A stretch of 5,616 nt of DNA from DASYSA01 sp036003885 (GTDB lineage: Bacteria > Acidobacteriota > Blastocatellia > UBA7656), in the NCBI GenBank assembly GCA_036003885.1, contig DASYSA010000186.1, positions 1 to 5,616 of the forward strand, given 5' to 3'. Each line of letters starts with the position of its first letter. Positions within the stretch are counted from its first letter, which is position 1. This document shows, piece after piece, positions 1 through 4,789 of the stretch. The position numbers and the translations under genes were made by a program. The notes under the pieces are model-generated. The model was not told the origin of the DNA, ran no database searches, and saw only the letters and a program-made list of their open reading frames with translations.

Positions 1-3
1 GGG

Positions 4-1227
4 TCACTTCGTGATTGTGATTGTTCCAGTTACAGTCTTGATTGAGAGGGGCAACCCACCCTTTCCCAGACGTCCGCTGCCCCCTCTCGGGCCAATGAGC
101 CGGCTGTCCAATCCGAGATCTCCATCGATATCGATGGATCCCGTTGCGGTCTGGACGTTGAGGTCCGCGTCTGGAATTGATGTGAACTTGATATCGATAG
201 ACCCGTTAGTACTCTCAACTTTGAGTGGCTTACTCGGGACTGACGATTCGAACACCACGCTGATGGCGCCCTGGACGCTGTGAGCATCAATCGCCCCACC
301 GATATCAGAGAGATCGACCTCGCCGTTTGTCGAAGAGACCGAAACGTCCCCACCTACGTCTGAAAGCTCGGTAGAGCCATTCCGCGTCGCAACCGAGACG
401 TTTCCCCTGATTTTTGAAAGGCTGACACCGCCGTTCTGATTCTTTACCGAAACCTTACCGTTGAACCCGGTGACCTCGATTTCAGAATTGGTTGACTCAA
501 GTGAAATCTCGGCGAGCTTTTTCGGCAACTTAACGATGTACTCGACCTCTTGGATCCCGCGGGCGGTTGGAGTTTGCAATGACAGATTCCCGCCGTCGGT
601 AGACACGGTCAGCTTAAGGTTGCTGCGATCCTGTTCGGAGCCGCCTCGTTTTATCGTGATCACCTGGGCTCTAGGTTGATCCCATCCTTCGATGGTTATA
701 TTGCCGGTCGTATTCGCAAGCGCAAACCTGGCGGTTGCGGAGAGCGGATAGCTCCTGGTTGTTGTGGTCTCGCCGTCCGTAACCGATTCCGTCAAAGTGC
801 TCCCGCCATCGCGCGCCAATTCAACAGGAGGCGGCGGTGGGACGCGGCGATTTGGCCTTCGGGCGATTCGCGAGATTACAAAAATCCCCATCGTGAGCAG
901 GCTGAGGATCACTACGCCTATTATTCCAACAATCCATCCCCAGCCCGACCGAGCCTGCGGCGGAGTGTAATGCGGAACCGGCAGATGAGCCGGCGGGGGT
1001 TGATAATAGCCCGGCGGCGTGTAGACCGGGCTGGTATACGGTCTCGCGGGCTGCCCAGTATCAACAGGTGACCGCTGCGTCCCCACGGCAGCAGAAGGCG
1101 GCATCGCCTGTGTAGGGGCGTTCTCTTCAGAGAACTGGCTGGTCGGCCTGCCGCATGAACGGCAGAACCGCTGCCCGCCAAAGATCTCAGCGCCACAGTT
1201 CTCGCAGTGTATCGACGACGTACTCAC
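4..1227 (-). CDS. Zinc-ribbon, single-pass membrane protein with DUF4097 beta-solenoid domain
   Basis: The 407-residue product starts at a GTG (1225-1227) with AGGAG eight bases upstream. The frame stays open to a TTG at 1305, but that start has no ribosome site and would add 26 unremarkable residues. Residues 8-25 form a zinc ribbon (C8, C11, C22, C25 as CxxC-x10-CxxC). A Pro/Tyr/Gln-rich low-complexity linker follows to about residue 93. Then comes one hydrophobic segment (about 96-119) followed by Arg-rich residues. The rest, about 134-407, is rich in Val/Ile/Thr/Ser/Asn/Gly with recurring NGxIxV motifs, as in DUF4097 adhesin-like proteins. Residues 239-328 contain five tandem 18-residue units. 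The likely layout is a cytoplasmic zinc ribbon with the solenoid outside the membrane. The topology is inferred and the function is unknown. It lies 86 bp downstream of the helical-protein gene in the same direction, so they could be cotranscribed. Confidence 0.88.
   Translation of the reverse strand: MSTSSIHCENCGAEIFGGQRFCRSCGRPTSQFSEENAPTQAMPPSAAVGTQRSPVDTGQPARPYTSPVYTPPGYYQPPPAHLPVPHYTPPQARSGWGWIVGIIGVVILSLLTMGIFVISRIARRPNRRVPPPPPVELARDGGSTLTESVTDGETTTTRSYPLSATARFALANTTGNITIEGWDQPRAQVITIKRGGSEQDRSNLKLTVSTDGGNLSLQTPTARGIQEVEYIVKLPKKLAEISLESTNSEIEVTGFNGKVSVKNQNGGVSLSKIRGNVSVATRNGSTELSDVGGDVSVSSTNGEVDLSDIGGAIDAHSVQGAISVVFESSVPSKPLKVESTNGSIDIKFTSIPDADLNVQTATGSIDIDGDLGLDSRLIGPRGGSGRLGKGGLPLSIKTVTGTITITK
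244..513 (-). repeat. Five tandem 18-residue (54-bp) coding repeats in the DUF4097 domain
   Basis: Read on the minus strand, the gene encodes five consecutive 18-residue units with no gaps: AEISLESTNSEIEVTGFN, GKVSVKNQNGGVSLSKIR, GNVSVATRNGSTELSDVG, GDVSVSSTNGEVDLSDIG and GAIDAHSVQGAISVVFES. The shared pattern is G-x-[VI]-x-[VA]-x3-[NQ]-G-x3-[LV], with the second half often LSDIG. This is consistent with stacked rungs of a beta-solenoid. Looser copies of the NGSIDI motif continue downstream, so the solenoid probably extends beyond the regular block. The periodicity is read directly. The fold is inferred. Confidence 0.75.
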
Positions 1228-1235
1228 AAGCCTGG

Positions 1236-1240
1236 CTCCT
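1236..1240 (-). promoter_or_regulatory. Shine-Dalgarno site fixing the GTG start of the DUF4097 gene
   Basis: The minus strand reads AGGAG here, eight bases before the GTG at 1225-1227. No comparable site precedes the TTG at 1303-1305. The zinc-ribbon cysteines begin eight residues after the GTG, as expected for an N-terminal zinc ribbon. Together these favour the GTG start. Confidence 0.8.
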
Positions 1241-1313
1241 GTTTTTGAGATCTCGGGTCTCTCGTGCCCCGGGGATCGCTTCGCCGAATCGGATACTCGA
1301 AACAAGAAACAAG

Positions 1314-1853
1314 TTAACCAAAGAGAGGCCGTCCGGGCGGTTGATCCTGACCCAGGCTATCAATCGCCTTGCTCCGTTCATCAAACGAACGTCCGGCCTC
1401 ATCCAGCGCATTCGTTATTTCAGCCGTCGCCGCCTTCAACCCATCAGCCGTACCGGCCTTCGCCCTGAACTCGCGGGCGAGCGCCTCGATCTTGTCGACC
1501 TGCTCGACCAATGTCAGGTCAAACCTGTAGAGAGAGTCGAGTTGCTGTTGCTCGATCTTCACGACGTCAAAGAATCCTGAGTAGCCGTAGCTGGCAAATC
1601 GGACGCGGTTCTCAAGGTGGTCCAGTTTCTTAATGGCGGAATCGATCGGCCCAACCTCAAAGAGTCTGCCGTTCGAGGTTAAGTCGCGCATTGTTTCTGT
1701 CAGGGGAGCCTTAAGGGACCGCAGGCGGTCGGCCAGATGCTCGCGGTGAAGTTTATCTATGTCGCGGCGGCGCTCCCGGTCGACATAGCCGCTATAACCG
1801 GGAATCTTGTCGCTCAAGCGTTCAATCCAGCTTCGCTGATCACTACTACTCAT
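1314..1853 (-). CDS. Conserved-looking helical protein of unknown function
   Basis: The 179-residue product starts at the ATG at 1851-1853, with purine-rich ribosome-site candidates just upstream. The frame stays open to 1982, but the extra 43 residues are rich in Pro/Arg/Gly and look like translated spacer. The protein has no cysteine, no signal peptide and no membrane segment. It is rich in Asp, Glu, Arg, Lys and Leu with long amphipathic stretches. Residues 17-33 (IPGYSGYVDRERRRDID) and 83-112 (containing ASYGYSGFFD followed by a Q/L-rich helix and YRFDL) look like conserved motifs. Residues 113-167 are probably coiled coil. The Pro/Gly-rich tail (171-179) is probably disordered. I recall similar uncharacterised proteins near membrane-associated SPFH or zinc-ribbon genes, but cannot confirm it here. 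It precedes the DUF4097 membrane protein by 86 bp, which allows cotranscription. No enzymatic motif is recognised. Confidence 0.82.
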   Translation of the reverse strand: MSSSDQRSWIERLSDKIPGYSGYVDRERRRDIDKLHREHLADRLRSLKAPLTETMRDLTSNGRLFEVGPIDSAIKKLDHLENRVRFASYGYSGFFDVVKIEQQQLDSLYRFDLTLVEQVDKIEALAREFRAKAGTADGLKAATAEITNALDEAGRSFDERSKAIDSLGQDQPPGRPLFG

Positions 1854-1856
1854 AAT

Positions 1857-1871
1857 TCCTATATACCTCCC
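1857..1871 (-). promoter_or_regulatory. Ribosome-binding region of the helical-protein gene
   Basis: Two Shine-Dalgarno-like stretches precede the ATG at 1851-1853. GGGAGG (1866-1871) lies 12 bases upstream, slightly far. AGGA (1857-1860) lies only 3 bases upstream, slightly close. Neither has ideal spacing, but no alternative start nearby has a better site, so they support this ATG. Confidence 0.55.
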
Positions 1872-1954
1872 AGGAGCTTGTTGGGTTCCAGCAACGTGCG
1901 CTTGTGACGAAGCTACCGGCCGTGTACTGACGATTTTCCGCTTATTTAGCCAAA

Positions 1955-1976
1955 CCCGGGCGCCAACGGCCCCGGG
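1955..1976 (-). terminator. Possible intrinsic terminator downstream of the PilZ gene
   Basis: On the minus strand, CCCGGGGCC and GGC(G)CCCGGG pair into a 9-bp all-GC stem with one bulged G and a GTT loop. TTTGG follows directly. The U-run has only three bases, so termination may be weak. It sits about 175 bp past the PilZ stop and about 100 bp before the next start, a place where a transcription boundary would make sense. CCCGGG is itself palindromic, so the structure could also be coincidental. Confidence 0.35.
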
Positions 1977-2087
1977 CGGCAAACCTCTCCACTCGATCCA
2001 GACCGATTCGCAAGATTCCGCCGAGGACTGCAGGTGTCCCAGTCACAGCAAAAACACCAAAGCTTCGATTCCGCGGGCCTTGGGGGT

Positions 2088-2110
2088 GAGCCTGGGCCTT
2101 CGGCAGGCTC
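2088..2110. repeat. REP-like hairpin, GAGCCTG / CAGGCTC
   Basis: The arms GAGCCTG (2088-2094) and CAGGCTC (2104-2110) are perfect inverted repeats. Two further C-G pairs close a TTC loop if a GG bulge is allowed. There is no T-run on either side, so it is not a typical intrinsic terminator. The minus-strand text GAGCCTGCCGAAGG resembles short palindromic intergenic repeats seen in other bacteria. That similarity is from memory and untested. Confidence 0.35.
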
Positions 2111-2149
2111 CTGGGGGCGCCGAGCATCACGCGAGGCCTCGCAGCATGG

Positions 2150-2668
2150 CTAAGCGGGCGCGCTCGCCATCTCTCCTCCAGTACCGGAAAGCTCATTCAA
2201 ATATCTATCGTAAGCCTGGCGGTTCGCAGCAGACATGTCCCGAATATAGACTCCCACCATCCAATTGAGTCCGTCAGTAGAGGGCTTGTACCAGGCTGCG
2301 AATCCGATGAACTTGATCGTCTCGCGAGGCAGTTCGACTTCTACTTCGATCTTGTTCTTGAAGGCAATCGTATGGTCGCGGATTATGTTCAGGTGTCCGG
2401 TCTCTACGGTGCCGGTCTCGACACGCATCCCTTGCTGGCTCACGTCGTGGACAAGCCCTTGAATACTGCGGGAACGCCGCCCATCGTCACCCTGGTCCAC
2501 GATAGTCAACCGCATCGGCAGCGGAACCGGAGGCTGAGGTATGCGTCGATGTCCGGTGCTGTCGAGGTCGCCCGAATTCTGCACAGACTCGACCAGCTGA
2601 GTCCCGTCCATCGGGCAGAATCGCTTAACATTGTCGTAGTTTCGGCCGCAGCTTGGGCATTCTTTCAT
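2150..2668 (-). CDS. Zinc-ribbon plus PilZ domain protein
   Basis: The 172-residue protein begins at the ATG at 2666-2668, with CGGAG six bases upstream. Residues 4-22 are a short zinc ribbon: C4, C7, C18, then CPMDG, where Asp21 takes the usual place of the fourth cysteine. A variable linker (about 26-40) leads to a PilZ domain (about 41-155). Visible PilZ marks are the DxSxxG motif as D75-V-S77-Q-Q-G80, and the C-terminal pattern GFAAWYKP...WMVGVYIRDMS followed by a closing helix. PilZ domains commonly bind cyclic di-GMP using RxxxR plus DxSxxG. Here the expected RxxxR reads R41-R-I-P-Q45, so the second Arg is lost and binding is uncertain. No signal peptide or membrane segment is present, so it should be cytoplasmic. 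Its own promoter is visible at 2691-2719. Family assignment is confident. The output target is unknown. Confidence 0.9.
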   Translation of the reverse strand: MKECPSCGRNYDNVKRFCPMDGTQLVESVQNSGDLDSTGHRRIPQPPVPLPMRLTIVDQGDDGRRSRSIQGLVHDVSQQGMRVETGTVETGHLNIIRDHTIAFKNKIEVEVELPRETIKFIGFAAWYKPSTDGLNWMVGVYIRDMSAANRQAYDRYLNELSGTGGEMASAPA

Positions 2669-2690
2669 GGCTTACTCCGAAGGCTTCTTG

Positions 2691-2719
2691 ATTATACCGT
2701 TTCAGGTGTCAGTTGTCAG
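2691..2719 (-). promoter_or_regulatory. Sigma-70-type promoter of the zinc-ribbon/PilZ gene
   Basis: On the minus strand a perfect -10 box TATAAT (2691-2696) is preceded, with an ideal 17-base spacer, by CTGACA (2714-2719), five of six matches to the -35 consensus. Transcription would start near 2684, giving a leader of about 16 bases that carries the Shine-Dalgarno site CGGAG at 2675-2679. The -35 box lies inside the heptad array, formed by one copy of AACTGAC and the first base of the next. Confidence 0.7.
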
Positions 2720-2869
2720 TTGTCCGTTGTCAGTTGTCAGTTGTCAGTTGCCCGTTGTCAGTCGTCAGTCATTGATGGTCCGTTGTCGTTATCTCTTCCT
2801 TCATCCTTCGTCGCGGCCTGGCGTAACAACTGGCAACCTACAACGGACAACGGACCACGGACAAATGAC
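2708..2869. repeat. Inverted array of heptanucleotide repeats (GTCAGTT / GTCCGTT)
   Basis: The left arm, on the plus strand from 2708 to 2791, has twelve 7-bp slots in unbroken register: GTCAGTT twice, GTCCGTT, GTCAGTT three times, GCCCGTT, GTCAGTC twice, ATTGATG, GTCCGTT, GTCGTTA. The right arm, on the minus strand from 2869 down to 2821, has seven slots: GTCATTT, GTCCGTG, GTCCGTT twice, GTAGGTT, GCCAGTT, and the degenerate GTTACGC. The 29-bp centre includes pyrimidine-rich heptads TCTTCCT and TCATCCT. The arms are complementary with about one mismatch per heptad, so a transcript could fold into a long imperfect hairpin. Heptameric short tandem repeats are known between genes in filamentous cyanobacteria (STRR sequences). 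This block is of similar type but inverted. No coding capacity for a transposase is present. Confidence 0.85.
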
Positions 2870-4449
2870 TAAAGAGGAATATTCCCATGTTTCTTTGGTG
2901 GATTCTGGTCCCGCTTGGTGTCAAGCATCTCGAGCGCACGGATCAGTTTCGGCCGCGTTAGTCGAGGCTCAATCACTTCGTCTATGAAGCCTCGCTCGGC
3001 CGCCACGTAGGGTGAGGCAAACTTCTCGCGGAACTCATCAGCCCGACTCTTCGATTCAAGGTCGGGATCACTCGACGATGCGATTTCACGCCGATAGAGA
3101 ATGCCGACGGCCCCGTCCGCTCCCATCACCGCGATCTCGGCCGTCGGATACGCAAGGTTGACGTCCGCCCGAATGTGCTTGCTGGCCATCACGCAATAGG
3201 CTCCTCCATAGGCCTTGCGCGTGATCACCGTGATCTTCGGAACCGTGGCTTCGGCAAATGCAAACAGGAGCTTTGCCCCGTGTCGAATGATTCCGCCGTG
3301 CTCCTGCTCGACTCCCGGCAAGAACCCGGGAACATCCTCAAAAGTTATAAGCGGTATATTGAAACAATCGCAGAATCTCACGAAACGCGCGGCCTTGATC
3401 GATGCGTCTATGTCGAGCACGCCAGCCAGATGCGCCGGCTGGTTGGCAACTATTCCGACGGGACGTCCAGCAAGGCGCGCAAAGCCCACCACGATATTCT
3501 TTGCGTAGTGTTCGTGTACTTCGAACAGGTAGCCGTCGTCGGCGACCGAATGGACAATATCGCGGATGTCGTAGGGAACATGAGACTCTTCGGGGACCAT
3601 CGAGTTCAAGCGCTCATCGGCTCTATCCGACGGGTCCGTGGTGGTGACTCGTGGAGCGTCTTCCAGATTGTTGGAGGGAAGAAACGAGAGCAGCTCGCGG
3701 ATCAATACCAGGCACTCTTCATCGTTCTCCGCGGCAAAGTGCGCGACACCCGACACGGAGTTGTGGGTCATCGCGCCTCCGAGTTCTTCTTTGGTCACCT
3801 CCTGGTGCGTGACCGTCTTTATCACTTCCGGACCAGTGATGAACATATAAGAGGTGTTCTTGACCATTATGTTGAAGTCGGTGATGGCGGGCGAATACAC
3901 TGCGCCGCCGGCGCAGGGTCCAAGGATTGCCGATATCTGCGGCACGACTCCTGAAGCCAGGGTGTTGCGAAGGAAGATATCGGCGTATCCGCCAAGCGAT
4001 ACGACGCCTTCCTGTATGCGCGCCCCTCCTGAGTCGTTGAGTCCAATCACCGGGGCTCCCACTTTCATCGCCATATCCATCAGTTTGCAAATCTTCTCGG
4101 CGTTCGTCTCAGACAGCGAACCGCCAAAGACGGTGAAATCCTGCGCGAAGACGAATACGCGGCGACCCTCGATCAACCCATGGCCGCCGACAACTCCGTC
4201 GCCCGGGTACTGCTGGTCCTCCATCCCAAAGTCCAGGCAGCGATGTTTCTTAAAGCGGTCGATCTCTTCAAAACTGCCGTCGTCGAGCAGGAACTCCACG
4301 CGCTCTCGGGCAGTCATCTTACCCGCCTGGTGCTGACGCTCGATTCGTTCCGCTCCGCCGCCAGCCAGGGCGGCCTCATTCTTCTCTTCAAGTTCTTTCA
4401 AGCCGTCGCGGTGAGGTGTGGTCTCTACTTTTCCTTCAGAAGCTGCCAT
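2869..4449 (-). CDS. pccB: Acyl-CoA (propionyl-CoA) carboxylase beta subunit, carboxyltransferase
   Basis: The 526-residue protein is full length for this family. Its ATG (4447-4449) has AAGGA five bases upstream. It is the carboxyltransferase subunit that moves CO2 from carboxybiotin to an acyl-CoA, most likely propionyl-CoA to (S)-methylmalonyl-CoA, in the cytoplasm. It has two crotonase-fold halves. The N half carries LNDSGGARIQEG (137-148) and the oxyanion loop GPCAGGAVYSP (177-187). The C half carries EDVPGFLPGVEQEHGGIIR (371-389), KAYGGAYCVMASK (412-424) and YPTAEIAVMGADGAVGI (434-450). It ends in the typical KKHGNIPL. The residue matching Asp422 of Streptomyces PccB is Cys419, so substrate preference is less certain. 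Methylmalonyl-CoA decarboxylase alpha and broad acyl-CoA carboxylase beta subunits are related alternatives. No biotin carboxylase or biotin carrier gene is adjacent, so the partner must be encoded elsewhere. The TAG stop overlaps the heptad array by one base. Confidence 0.95.
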   Translation of the reverse strand: MAASEGKVETTPHRDGLKELEEKNEAALAGGGAERIERQHQAGKMTARERVEFLLDDGSFEEIDRFKKHRCLDFGMEDQQYPGDGVVGGHGLIEGRRVFVFAQDFTVFGGSLSETNAEKICKLMDMAMKVGAPVIGLNDSGGARIQEGVVSLGGYADIFLRNTLASGVVPQISAILGPCAGGAVYSPAITDFNIMVKNTSYMFITGPEVIKTVTHQEVTKEELGGAMTHNSVSGVAHFAAENDEECLVLIRELLSFLPSNNLEDAPRVTTTDPSDRADERLNSMVPEESHVPYDIRDIVHSVADDGYLFEVHEHYAKNIVVGFARLAGRPVGIVANQPAHLAGVLDIDASIKAARFVRFCDCFNIPLITFEDVPGFLPGVEQEHGGIIRHGAKLLFAFAEATVPKITVITRKAYGGAYCVMASKHIRADVNLAYPTAEIAVMGADGAVGILYRREIASSSDPDLESKSRADEFREKFASPYVAAERGFIDEVIEPRLTRPKLIRALEMLDTKRDQNPPKKHGNIPL

Positions 4450-4592
4450 GGTGATCCTTTTGACGATTCGAGTTGAAACGCTTGTTTTGCGAAGGAAAGT
4501 CTATCAAAGGAAAGGGACTGACGAAACGCCAAATCAGATGGACAAAACTAACAGGGCGAGCGAGAGTCAGTTCAACGTGCCGGTAATCATGA

Positions 4593-4618
4593 CTTCGGCT
4601 ATGACGTACCGTCCGAAG
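4593..4618. promoter_or_regulatory. Dyad CTTCGG-N5-ACGT-N5-CCGAAG upstream of pccB
   Basis: CTTCGG (4593-4598) and CCGAAG (4613-4618) are perfect inverted repeats. Their midpoint coincides with a palindromic ACGT at 4604-4607. The site is about 145-170 bp upstream of the pccB ATG. A three-part symmetric site could be an operator for a dimeric regulator, but nothing else supports this and chance is possible. Confidence 0.25.
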
Positions 4619-4760
4619 CAACGCCGTCTGTGGCTGGCACAAGAGCGGGGAACGAGGGGGCTATTACTTCACTCGGGTGTCCAATCAGGACCGATGCGGC
4701 TTACCCTGTGATTCCCGAGGAACAGAGGAGGCGGGTGGCGTCAAACAGTGTCGGGCTCTA

Positions 4761-4781
4761 CACCTGCTGGTAACAGCGGTG
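4761..4781 (-). terminator. Weak hairpin just after the ankyrin gene
   Basis: CACC-GCTG (with one bulged T at 4765) pairs with CAGCGGTG around a GTAA loop, giving an 8-bp stem that begins nine bases past the ankyrin stop codon. No T-run follows on the minus strand, so this may protect an RNA end or mean nothing. It is not a standard intrinsic terminator. Confidence 0.3.
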
Positions 4782-4789
4782 ATCCTTGG

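Larger units (their letters stand above)
1854..2149. other. Intergenic spacer with GC-rich hairpins, no convincing gene
   Basis: This 296-bp spacer lies between the PilZ gene and the helical-protein gene. Frames that cross it give Arg/Pro/Gly-rich peptides with no recognisable domain and no ribosome site. It contains a perfect 12-bp palindrome, GCGAGGCCTCGC (2131-2142), eight bases beyond the PilZ stop. It also holds two hairpins, at 2088-2110 and 1955-1976, listed separately. I saw no strong sigma-70-type promoter for the downstream gene. Confidence 0.6.
4450..4789. other. Intergenic region between the ankyrin gene and pccB
   Basis: This 340-bp spacer should hold the pccB promoter, but none is strong. 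The best minus-strand match is TTGAAC (4571-4576) with an 18-base spacer to TTAGTT (4547-4552), which is weak. A 68-codon minus-strand frame (4436-4642) starts with TTG, has no ribosome site, overlaps pccB and encodes a low-complexity basic peptide, so I do not call it a gene. The region also holds the 4761-4781 hairpin and the 4593-4618 dyad. Confidence 0.55.

Noticed and set aside
1228..1305. N-terminal extension of the DUF4097 protein to a TTG at 1305
   Set aside because: No Shine-Dalgarno site precedes the TTG, while the GTG at 1227 has AGGAG at eight bases and sits just before the zinc ribbon.
1854..1982. 43-residue N-terminal extension of the helical protein
   Set aside because: The composition is Pro/Arg/Gly-rich and unlike the rest of the protein. 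The frame passes through the GC hairpin, and the ATG at 1853 has purine-rich sites upstream.
2708..2869. CRISPR array
   Set aside because: The units are 7 bp with no spacers, and no cas genes are present.
2372..2987. Plus-strand open frames crossing the heptad array (2372-2872 and 2667-2987), giving a repetitive VSCQLSV-type peptide
   Set aside because: A 7-bp repeat translated in any frame gives a 7-residue peptide period automatically. The frames lie opposite real genes, lack ribosome sites and have no domain.
3175..3954. Long plus-strand frame (259 codons) opposite pccB
   Set aside because: It lies wholly antisense to an unmistakable pccB. Long antisense frames are common opposite GC-rich genes, and the translation shows no family features.
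4566..4572. Single GTCAGTT in the pccB leader
   Set aside because: It is one isolated heptamer with no neighbouring copies, so chance occurrence is likely.
4436..4642. 68-codon minus-strand frame upstream of pccB
   Set aside because: It has a TTG start without a ribosome site, overlaps the pccB start, and yields a basic low-complexity peptide with no recognisable motif.
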